Assembly: GCF_018129405.1 (NCBI RefSeq)
Contig: NZ_JAFCLP010000001.1
Location: 744,001 to 808,000 of the forward strand
Direction of reading: 5' to 3'
Origin: Bradyrhizobium iriomotense
Lineage (GTDB): Bacteria; Pseudomonadota; Alphaproteobacteria; Rhizobiales; Xanthobacteraceae
DNA: 64,000 nucleotides
The notes under the pieces were generated by a model. The model was not told the DNA's origin. It did not search any database and saw nothing but the letters and a program-made list of their open reading frames with translations. This document shows, in pieces, positions 44,126 through 51,241 of the stretch; the first letter of the stretch is position 1; every line of letters begins with the position of its first letter. The position numbers and the translations under genes are program-made.

Positions 44126-44186
44126 CGCAATATCTCTCCGGCTGCAAAAGAGGATGCGGCCGCCCAGGGGCGGCCGCGAGGCTCCA

Positions 44187-45506
44187 TCAGACTTCGACGC
44201 GCTTGATCGCGAGCGACTTCAGATAGGCAGCCGGATTTTCGGGATCGAACACCTTGCCGTCGAAGAAGGTCTCCTTGCCGCGCGAGGTCGAGGCCGGGAT
44301 GTCGGCGGCGGCGACGCCGAGTATTTTGGCCGCGTCCTTCCAGAGGTCCTCGCGGTTGACCTTGGCGATCAGCGCCTTGCTGTCGAAACCGGCCTCGTAT
44401 TTGCCCCAGCGGATGTCCTCGGTCATGAACCAGAGATCGTGGCTCTGGAACGGATAGGAGGCATGATCACGCCAGTACTTCATGATGTGCGGCGAGTTCT
44501 CGATCACCTTGCCGGGGATGCCGTAGTCGAACTTGCCCTTGGCGCGGTCGGCGATGTCCTCGACCGGACAGTTGATCCACTGCCGCTTGCCCATGATGGT
44601 GGCGAGCTCTTCCTTGTTCTCCATCTTGTCGGCCCATTGCTGGGCCTCCATCACCGCCATGAGGATCGCCTTGGCGGCCTTCGGGTTCTTGTCGACCCAG
44701 GCTGCGCGCATGCCGAGCGATTTTTCGGGATGCTTGCTCCAGATCTCGCCGGTGTTGACGGCGGTATAGCCGATGCCCTGGTGCACCAGCTGCCCGGGCC
44801 AGGGCTCGCCGACGCAGAACGCGTCCATGGTGCCGACCTTCATGTTCGCCACCATCTGGGGCGGGGGCACGGTGATGGTCTCGACGTCCTTGTCGGGGTC
44901 GATGCCGCCCGCGGCGAGCCAGTAGCGGATCCAGAGATCATGCGTGCCGCCCGGGAAGGTCATCGCGACCTTGGCCGACTTGCCTTCGGCCTTCTTCTTT
45001 TCGAACGCGGCCTTGAGCACCGAGGCGTCCGCACCGACCTTGAGATCGGCATATTCCTTGGCGACCGAGATGCACTGCGCGTCGAGATTGAGCCGCGCCA
45101 GAATGTACATCGGGGTCGGCTGGTTGTTCTGCGTCACCTTGCCGGCCGAGATCAGGTAAGGCATGGGGGTGAGGATATGCGCGCCGTCGATGCCGTTGCC
45201 TTCGGAGCCGAGCACGAGGTTGTCGCGCGTGGTGCCCCAGGAGGCCTGCTTCTGCACGTCGACGTCAGGCATGCCGTGCTTGGCGAACAGGCCCTTGTCC
45301 TTGGCGACGAACAGCGGGCCGGCGTCGCTCAGCGCAATGAAGCCGAGCTTGGCGCCCTTGACCTCGGGTCCTGAATCCTGCGCGAAGGCGCCGGCGGGGA
45401 AATTGAGTTTGGCGGCGGCGAGAAGGGCAGCAGTAGAGCCAGCGGCCTTCAATAATTGACGGCGGCTGAGGCCAGTCTCGGAGGGCCGGCGGATGCGCTT
45501 GGTCAT
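44187..45506 (-). CDS. nrtA: Nitrate ABC transporter substrate-binding protein
   Basis: A 439-residue nitrate-binding protein of the NrtA/CmpA type. A twin-arginine signal (GLSRRQLLKAAGSTAALLAA, cleaved near AFAQ) exports it folded. The binding core includes LGFIALSDAGPLFVAKDKGLF, QASWGTTRDNLVLGSEGNGI, and DGAHILTPMPY, with Lys, Asn and Thr residues usual for nitrate binders. It is the first gene of the nitrate operon, preceded by a long structured leader on the minus strand. Confidence 0.94.
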   Translation of the reverse strand: MTKRIRRPSETGLSRRQLLKAAGSTAALLAAAKLNFPAGAFAQDSGPEVKGAKLGFIALSDAGPLFVAKDKGLFAKHGMPDVDVQKQASWGTTRDNLVLGSEGNGIDGAHILTPMPYLISAGKVTQNNQPTPMYILARLNLDAQCISVAKEYADLKVGADASVLKAAFEKKKAEGKSAKVAMTFPGGTHDLWIRYWLAAGGIDPDKDVETITVPPPQMVANMKVGTMDAFCVGEPWPGQLVHQGIGYTAVNTGEIWSKHPEKSLGMRAAWVDKNPKAAKAILMAVMEAQQWADKMENKEELATIMGKRQWINCPVEDIADRAKGKFDYGIPGKVIENSPHIMKYWRDHASYPFQSHDLWFMTEDIRWGKYEAGFDSKALIAKVNREDLWKDAAKILGVAAADIPASTSRGKETFFDGKVFDPENPAAYLKSLAIKRVEV

Positions 45507-45750
45507 CGTTGGTGTCGTCCTTTTGCGTCGTTGCGAATGATTGCGTCAGTGCGCACGAGCAGCCCGTCCGTCCGTGACGCCCCAAAAAGGGCGCATGCGA
45601 ACGCGCGACGGGGAAAACCCCCGCTTGGGTGGCGTCAGCAATTCGGATGAGAAGTCTCGCGGGACGGCTTCAATGGCGTCGACCTGGAACTATTCAAGCT
45701 TCGTGCCAAGCCCGCCACTCGTAAAACCGCATGAAAAACAATATGTTATA

Positions 45751-45857
45751 GCGACCGCGCCAGACTGTCGCAGGCCTGTCCCGCTCGCGAAACTTGCGAT
45801 CTGCTCAATCTTTGTGCGTCGCACAAACGTTGTGCAGCCGCCCAAGCAAAAGGCGGC
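45751..45857 (-). promoter_or_regulatory. Structured leader of nrtA with mutually exclusive hairpins
   Basis: In minus-strand RNA order: a hairpin GCCGCC/GGCGGC (45857-45837), then GCACAA-cgu-UUGUGC (45835-45821), which competes with UUUGUGC-gac-GCACAAA (45827-45811) for the same UUUGUGC strand, then a hairpin GCGAC/GUCGC (45771-45751) followed about 12 nt later by UGUUUUU. The arrangement of tandem stems, competing stem and terminator-like stem suggests attenuation or antitermination. NasT-type ANTAR proteins act on such nitrate-operon leaders. The leader continues 225 bases to nrtA. Confidence 0.55.
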
Positions 45858-45929
45858 GCGACGCGCCAAGGTCGTCCCATAGCCAGTCGCATCCATCTGA
45901 TTTTACTGGATTTTCCGGCCCGCCCGTCG

Positions 45930-45945
45930 CGGCACGCAACTTGCT
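45930..45945 (+). promoter_or_regulatory. Sigma-54 (RpoN) promoter candidate for the FNT gene
   Basis: CGGCACGCAACTTGCT has the invariant GG and GC dinucleotides at exact 10-base spacing (45931-45932 and 45943-45944) and full TTGC at -12. It points toward the FNT transporter gene and predicts a start near 45957, giving a 230-nt leader. Nitrogen control through NtrC would fit the locus. No NtrC site was identified with confidence. Confidence 0.6.
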
Positions 45946-45968
45946 TCTTTGTTCTTGTCAACGAAGAC

Positions 45969-46153
45969 TGCGGCTTGCCGCATTGTTGCAGCCTCTGCCG
46001 GCTGCATCCCGGAAGCTCACCTGCTTCGCGGCCCTCCCCGGCTCAGTCTGTCGTGACGCGATTCCCAAGGCTTCCAGACATCCCATAGCCCTCGTGCGCG
46101 GCAGAGCCGTCCGCACGGCCAAGACGTTCAGCCGCGCTCTCCATGGGAGAGCG
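45969..46153 (+). promoter_or_regulatory. Tandem leader hairpins upstream of the FNT gene
   Basis: Immediately after the predicted RpoN start lie TGCGG-cttg-CCGCA (45969-45982) and, four bases later, TGCAGCC-tctgcc-GGCTGCA (45987-46006), a 7-bp stem with a six-base loop. A further perfect 8-bp stem (CGCTCTCC/GGAGAGCG, 46135-46153) ends 35 bases before the start codon, without a T-run. Paired hairpins, one with a hexaloop, recall the ANTAR antiterminator target, but the expected loop A at position 1 is missing. Confidence 0.4.
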
Positions 46154-46188
46154 TGTCGATCTCACTTACGAAGCAAAAGGAACCATTG

Positions 46189-47028
46189 ATGTCGTATCTC
46201 GCGCCTTCGGAATTCGTCACCAAGATGGTGGATGCGGGCGAGTCCAAGATCTTCATGTCCACCCGGGATACCATCATCCGGGCCTACATGGCCGGCGCGA
46301 TCCTCGCCCTCGCCGCCTGGTTCGCCGTCACCATCAACGTGAACACGGGCCAGCCGCTGGTCGGCGCGCTGCTGTTCCCGGTCGGCTTCGTCATGCTCTA
46401 TCTCCTGGGCTTCGACCTCCTGACCGGCGTGTTCGTGCTCTCGCCGCTCGCCTTGATCGACAAGCGCCCGGGCGTCACCGTCAGTGGCGTGCTGCGCAAC
46501 TGGGGCCTCGTCTTCGTCGGCAACTTCGCCGGCGCCTTCACGGTGGCCTTCATGATGGCCTTCGTCACGACCTTCGGCTTCACCCAGGCCCCCGACAAGG
46601 TCGGCGCGGCGATCGGCAATATTGGCGAAGGCCGAACGCTTGGCTACGCCGCGCATGGCGCGGCCGGCATGGCGACGCTGTTCATGCGCGGCATGCTCTG
46701 CAACTGGATGGTCTCGACCGGCGTCGTCGGCGCCATGATCTCGACCTCGGTCCCCGGCAAGGTCATCGCGATGTGGATGCCGATCCTGGTGTTCTTCTAC
46801 ATGGTGTTCGAGCATTCCGTGGTGAACATGTTCCTGTTCCCGTCGGGCCTGATGCTGCACGCGAAGTTCTCGATCATGGACTATCTGATCTGGAACGAGA
46901 TCCCGACCGTGCTCGGCAACCTCGTCGGCGGCCTCGCCTTCACCGGCATGACCCTCTACGCCACGCATGTCATGACCCTGCCGAAGCGCCAGGCCGACAA
47001 GGCTGCGAGGCCGCGCGTCGCGGCCTGA
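46189..47028 (+). CDS. Formate/nitrite transporter (FNT) family protein
   Basis: A 279-residue membrane channel with six hydrophobic segments. FNT hallmarks: STRDTIIRAYMAGAILALAAWF, LFPVGFVMLYLLGFDLLTGVF, LRNWGLVFVGNFAGAF, and FMRGMLCNWMVSTGVVGA, where the NW pair and the central Lys/His positions (VFEHSVVNMFLFP) line the channel. In the nitrate-assimilation context nitrite is the likely substrate. ATG 46189 has AAGGAA. It is divergent from nrtA. Confidence 0.9.
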   Translation: MSYLAPSEFVTKMVDAGESKIFMSTRDTIIRAYMAGAILALAAWFAVTINVNTGQPLVGALLFPVGFVMLYLLGFDLLTGVFVLSPLALIDKRPGVTVSGVLRNWGLVFVGNFAGAFTVAFMMAFVTTFGFTQAPDKVGAAIGNIGEGRTLGYAAHGAAGMATLFMRGMLCNWMVSTGVVGAMISTSVPGKVIAMWMPILVFFYMVFEHSVVNMFLFPSGLMLHAKFSIMDYLIWNEIPTVLGNLVGGLAFTGMTLYATHVMTLPKRQADKAARPRVAA

Positions 47029-47047
47029 TACACGCACCTCAACAAGG

Positions 47048-47079
47048 GAGCCTCGCCCGGTTAGGGTGAGGCTCTCTTT
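47048..47079 (+). terminator. Hairpin terminator or attenuator after the FNT gene
   Basis: GAGCCTC-G-CCC / GGG-T-GAGGCTC (47048-47074, one G-T wobble) with loop GGTTA, followed by TCTTT. It lies between the FNT stop and the phosphatase-kinase gene and may limit read-through into it. Confidence 0.75.
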
Positions 47080-47094
47080 GCCTTGGTGACGACG

Positions 47095-48822
47095 ATGACC
47101 CGCGGTCTCCTGATTTCGATCGGCCAGCACTCCGACAGGGGTCGCAAGCCCATCAACCAGGATTTCCACGGCGTCCTGATTCCGGAAGAGCCGCTGCTCA
47201 GCCTGAAGGGCATCGCGGCGGTTCTCGCCGACGGCATCTCCAGCAGCACGGTGAGCCAGATCGCCAGCGAGTCGGCGGTCAAGAGCTTCCTGATGGACTA
47301 TTACTGCACGTCGGAATCCTGGACGGTGAAGACCTCCGCCCGCCGCGTGCTCGAGGCCACTAACTCCTGGCTGCATGCGCAGACGCGCAAGAGCCAATAT
47401 GCCTATGAGCGCGACAAGGGCTATGTCTGCACGCTCAGCGCCATGGTCATCAAGGCCGCCACCGCGCACATCTTCCATGTCGGCGACTGCCGCATCTACC
47501 GCGTCGCCGGCAAGGCGCTGGAGCAGCTGACCGACGATCACCGCATCATCGTGTCGTCGGAGCAGACCTATCTCGGCCGCGCGCTCGGCATCAATCCGCA
47601 GCTCGAGATCGACTATCAGACGGTCGAGATCCAGGCCGGCGACACCTTCCTGCTGGCAACGGACGGTGCGTACGAATTCGTCGAGCCGCGTTTCGTCACG
47701 AACGCAATCAACGAACATGCAGCCGAGCTCGACGGGGCGGCGAAGGCGATCGTCGAGGAGGCCTATCGGCGCGGCAGCGACGACAACATCACCGTGCAGA
47801 TCCTGCGCATCGATGCAACGCCGGAGGAATCCGGTGTTTTCGATCAGAGTTCGGCGCTGCCGCTCCCACCCCTGCTGGAGCCGCGGGCAATGTTCGATGG
47901 CTACCGGATCATCCGCGAGATCCACGGCAGCAGCCGCAGCCACATTTATCTCGCCGTCGACGCGGACACCGAGGAAACGGTCGCGCTCAAGATTCCGTCG
48001 ATCGACCTGCGCGACAACCAGGCCTATCTGAAGCGTTTCCTGATGGAGGAATGGATCGCGCGGCGGATCGACAGTCCGTACGTGCTCAAGCCGCGGTCGC
48101 GATCGACGCGGCGCAATTATCTCTACGTCGCAACCGAGTTCGTTGACGGGCAGACGCTGCGGCAGTGGATGCTCGACAACCCCCGTCCCGATCTGGAGAC
48201 GGTGCGCAGGATCATCGAGCAGATCGCCACCGGGCTTCGCGCCTTCCACCGGATGGAGATGCTGCACCAGGATCTCAGGCCCGACAACGTCCTGATCGAC
48301 AAGACCGGCACCGCAAAGATCATCGACTTCGGATCGGTCAGGGTCGCGGGCGTCGCTGAAGCTGCGCCGAGATCGGCCGACGCGGAAATTCTCGGCACGG
48401 TCCAGTATACGGCGCCGGAGTATTTCCTCGGCGAGGGCGGATCGCCCCGGTCCGACATGTTCTCGCTGGCCGCCATCTGCTACCAGATGCTCACCGGCCA
48501 TCTGCCCTACGGTGCCCAGCTTGCCAAAATCCGGGGACGGTCAGACGCGTGGAAATTGCGATATCGCCCCGCGATCGATGCCGAGCGGGGCATCCCGGGC
48601 TGGATCGACGGCGCGCTCAGGAAAGCGCTGCATCCCGATCCCTACAAGCGCCACGAAGACCTCTCCGAGTTCGTCTTCGAACTCAGAAATCCCAATCCGG
48701 CCTATCTCGCCACGCGGACCACGCCGCTGCTGGAGCGCAATCCGCTGCTGTTCTGGAAGCTGACCACGGCGATCCTGGCCTGCGCGGTCATCGTGCTGCT
48801 CGCAGCGCTCCGGCTGCGATAG
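47095..48822 (+). CDS. Bifunctional PP2C-type phosphatase / Ser-Thr protein kinase, membrane anchored
   Basis: 575 residues in three parts. Residues about 5-235 are a PP2C phosphatase (GQHSDRGRKPINQDF, VLADGISSS, HVGDCRIYRV, LATDGAYEF, GSDDNITVQ: metal-binding Asp residues all present). Residues about 255-520 are a protein kinase with VALKIPS (Lys), LHQDLRPDNVLID (catalytic Asp; HQD in place of HRD and Arg in place of the usual Lys), IIDFGS (DFG) and GTVQYTAPEYF. The glycine loop is degenerate (HGSSRSHIYLAV). A C-terminal helix (FWKLTTAILACAVIVLLAAL) anchors it. ATG 47095 is preferred; TTG 47083 and GTG 47086 are alternatives. Confidence 0.9.
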   Translation: MTRGLLISIGQHSDRGRKPINQDFHGVLIPEEPLLSLKGIAAVLADGISSSTVSQIASESAVKSFLMDYYCTSESWTVKTSARRVLEATNSWLHAQTRKSQYAYERDKGYVCTLSAMVIKAATAHIFHVGDCRIYRVAGKALEQLTDDHRIIVSSEQTYLGRALGINPQLEIDYQTVEIQAGDTFLLATDGAYEFVEPRFVTNAINEHAAELDGAAKAIVEEAYRRGSDDNITVQILRIDATPEESGVFDQSSALPLPPLLEPRAMFDGYRIIREIHGSSRSHIYLAVDADTEETVALKIPSIDLRDNQAYLKRFLMEEWIARRIDSPYVLKPRSRSTRRNYLYVATEFVDGQTLRQWMLDNPRPDLETVRRIIEQIATGLRAFHRMEMLHQDLRPDNVLIDKTGTAKIIDFGSVRVAGVAEAAPRSADAEILGTVQYTAPEYFLGEGGSPRSDMFSLAAICYQMLTGHLPYGAQLAKIRGRSDAWKLRYRPAIDAERGIPGWIDGALRKALHPDPYKRHEDLSEFVFELRNPNPAYLATRTTPLLERNPLLFWKLTTAILACAVIVLLAALRLR

Positions 48823-48837
48823 CCGGACAAGGCCGGA

Positions 48838-49755
48838 TCACGCCGGCTCCGCCGCCTTCGTCCCCAGCGGCTTCGGCGCCATGCCGCCACCCGGCTTCAG
48901 GTGGAATTCGTAACTCATGAGATGCCACCGCCCGCTCGTCTTGGTGCCGTCGGGCATTGCCGGATCGTCGCGCGGCTCGACCTTGGCGACGAGGTCGTCC
49001 TTGACGCCGAATACGACGTCGGAATCGAGATATTTGTCGCCGTCCATGAAGACGTGGGTGATCAGGGGCTCGTAGCCCTTGGCGTTGACCAGGAAATGCA
49101 CATGCGCCGGCCGCATCGGATGCCGCCTGGTCTGCACGATCATCTCGCCGACCGGACCATCCGTGGGGATCGGATAGCTGCACGGCAAGATCGTGCGGAA
49201 GAAGAAGCGGCCGTCATCATCGGTGATGAAGCGCGCCCGCGCCGAGGCGCCGACCTCGTCATAGTTCGGCTTCTGTGAATCGTAGAAGCCGTCGTCATCG
49301 GCATGCCAGACGTCGACGGGCACGTTCGCCAGCGGCTTGCCCTTGAGATCGGTGACGCGGCTCTGCACGAACATCCGCTCGCCGGTCTGATTGTTCGGCG
49401 AGATGTCGGTGCCATGCGCAGTCACCTTGTGCTCGCCGACATAGAACGGCCCGAGCACCGTGGTCTGGGTGGCGCCCTCGCGGTCGCGATGGTTGACGGC
49501 GTCGACCAGCATGGAGACGCCGAGCACGTCGGACAGCAGGATGAACTCCTGGCGGGTATCGGTGCATTTCTGTCCCGTCCGGGTCAGGAAATCGATGGCG
49601 TATTCCCATTCCTCGAAGGTGAGACCGGTCTTGCTCACGTAATCGTGCAGCGACTTGACCAATTCCTGGAGCAGGAATTTTGCCCGCGGGTTCGGCGTCT
49701 GGTCGAAGCTCTTGACGACGGCTTCGGTGAGTTCGGTCTCGTTGAACTGAGTCAT
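48838..49755 (-). CDS. Intradiol ring-cleavage dioxygenase (hydroxyquinol 1,2-dioxygenase type)
   Basis: A 305-residue non-heme iron(III) dioxygenase opening a catechol or hydroxyquinol ring between the hydroxyls. Probable iron ligands are Tyr158 (DDDGFYDSQ), Tyr194 (LPCSYPIP), His218 and His220 (PAHVHFLV). An N-terminal helical dimer domain (FNETELTEAVVKSFDQTPNPRAKFLLQELV) is typical of hydroxyquinol or chlorocatechol enzymes. The usual partner maleylacetate reductase is not adjacent. It is 15 bases from the kinase gene stop, convergent. Confidence 0.9.
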   Translation of the reverse strand: MTQFNETELTEAVVKSFDQTPNPRAKFLLQELVKSLHDYVSKTGLTFEEWEYAIDFLTRTGQKCTDTRQEFILLSDVLGVSMLVDAVNHRDREGATQTTVLGPFYVGEHKVTAHGTDISPNNQTGERMFVQSRVTDLKGKPLANVPVDVWHADDDGFYDSQKPNYDEVGASARARFITDDDGRFFFRTILPCSYPIPTDGPVGEMIVQTRRHPMRPAHVHFLVNAKGYEPLITHVFMDGDKYLDSDVVFGVKDDLVAKVEPRDDPAMPDGTKTSGRWHLMSYEFHLKPGGGMAPKPLGTKAAEPA

Positions 49756-49915
49756 GGTGCGTTGCCCTCGCTTTTTTTGTTGGCCCGGCGGGCTCCCTGG
49801 AGGCGTTCCAAGGTGGAGTCTACACCAGTCGGCGGCCCCGCGTTAAGCGCGACCGGCTTGGAATGGGCCCGCCATTTGGCTATCACCGTCGTCGAGAAAC
49901 TGCCCGGAGGAACTG

Positions 49916-51190
49916 ATGCTTGCCCCCACCCCCGCCTCGCCCGAATCCGTCGGCATGTCCAAGGCCGCGCTCGACCGCGTCGATGCGCATCTGAAGAAGC
50001 GGTACATCGATGCCGGCCGTTTCCCGGGCACGCAGCTCCTGGTCTATCGCCGCGGCAAGATCGCCCATAGCTCGGTGCAGGGCCTTGCCGATGTCGAGCG
50101 CAAGGTGCCGGTGAAGGACGACACCATCTACCGCATCTATTCCATGACCAAGCCGCTCACCAGCGTCGCCTTCATGATGCTGGTCGAGGAAGGCCTCGTC
50201 GCGATCGACGAGCCCGTCGCCAAATACATTCCGGAATGGAAGGATCTCGGCGTGTTCGTCGCCGGTACTGCGCCGGCCTTCCTGACCCGGCCGCCGTCGC
50301 GGCCGATGCTGATCGTCGACCTCTTGCGCCACACCTCCGGCCTCACCTACGGCTTCCAGCAACGTTCCAATGTCGATGCCGCCTATCGGGCCGAGAAACT
50401 CGGCGAGGTCGAGAAGTCGGGCACGCTCCAGACCATGATCGAGGGGCTGGCGAAAATCCCGCTGGAATTCTCGCCGGGCGAGTCCTGGAACTATTCGGTC
50501 GCGACCGACGTGATCGGCTACCTCATCGGCAAGATCTCAGGGATGCCGTTCGAGCAGTTCCTCAAAACTCGCATTCTCGATCCGCTCGGCATGACCGACA
50601 CCGATTTCCACGTGCCGGCCTCCAAGGCACACCGCTTCGCCGCCTGCTATTCCGCGGACCCGGGCGGCGGCATGACGTTCCATGCCGGCCAGCGCCGCGA
50701 GGGGCTGACGCTTCAGGACGATCCGACGACGAGCTCGTTCCTGTCCCCGCCCTCCTTCATCTCCGGCGGCGGCGGATTGTGCTCGACGGCTGCCGACTAT
50801 CTCACCTTCTGCCGCGCGCTGCTCAACGGCGGCGAGCTCGGCGGCGTCCGGCTGATCGGGCCGAAGACGCTGGCGCTGATGACGACCAACCACATTCCCG
50901 GCGGCCGCGCGCTGCCGGAAGTGTCGCGCTCGCTGTTCTCGGAAGCCACCTACAACGGCATCGGCTTCGGCCTCGGCTTCGCCGTGACCATGCGGCCGGC
51001 CGAGACGCTGATCGCCGGCAGCCCCGGCGAATACAATTGGGGCGGCGCGGCCACGACCTCGTTCTGGATCGATCCGGCCGAGGAGCTGATCACCATCTTC
51101 ATGACGCAGGTGCTGCCGTCGAGTGCCTATCCGCTCCGCCGCGAGCTGCGCAGCATGATCTACGCCGCGATCACCGAGAGCAATCTGTAA
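49916..51190 (+). CDS. Serine hydrolase (class C beta-lactamase/esterase family)
   Basis: A 424-residue penicillin-binding-protein-fold hydrolase. The nucleophile Ser76 and base Lys79 form SMTK (IYSMTKPLTSVAF), and the Tyr of WNYSVATD is the second catalytic position. No signal peptide is visible, so it is probably a cytoplasmic esterase or peptidase rather than a resistance enzyme. ATG 49916 has GGAGGAACTG, a strong ribosome site. Confidence 0.9.
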   Translation: MLAPTPASPESVGMSKAALDRVDAHLKKRYIDAGRFPGTQLLVYRRGKIAHSSVQGLADVERKVPVKDDTIYRIYSMTKPLTSVAFMMLVEEGLVAIDEPVAKYIPEWKDLGVFVAGTAPAFLTRPPSRPMLIVDLLRHTSGLTYGFQQRSNVDAAYRAEKLGEVEKSGTLQTMIEGLAKIPLEFSPGESWNYSVATDVIGYLIGKISGMPFEQFLKTRILDPLGMTDTDFHVPASKAHRFAACYSADPGGGMTFHAGQRREGLTLQDDPTTSSFLSPPSFISGGGGLCSTAADYLTFCRALLNGGELGGVRLIGPKTLALMTTNHIPGGRALPEVSRSLFSEATYNGIGFGLGFAVTMRPAETLIAGSPGEYNWGGAATTSFWIDPAEELITIFMTQVLPSSAYPLRRELRSMIYAAITESNL

Positions 51191-51201
51191 CCCATTGAGC
51201 C

Positions 51202-51227
51202 GATCCCGCGGCCGACGCCGCGGGATC
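51202..51227. terminator. Perfect 11-bp hairpin between convergent genes
   Basis: GATCCCGCGGC-cgac-GCCGCGGGATC is a perfect 11-bp stem with a four-base loop, 12 bases after the serine hydrolase stop. No T-run on either strand, so a Rho-independent role is only probable. Confidence 0.55.
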
Positions 51228-51241
51228 GCACGATCGGACGC

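Noticed and set aside
45721-46189. Integration site or mobile element in the 680-base nrtA-FNT gap
   Set aside because: No direct repeats, transposase fragment or tRNA end was found; the space is accounted for by two leaders and a promoter.
46162-48501. 779-codon minus-strand open frame across the FNT and kinase genes
   Set aside because: It crosses two real genes and an intergenic terminator, has an extreme His/Asp/Arg composition and no homology that I recognise.
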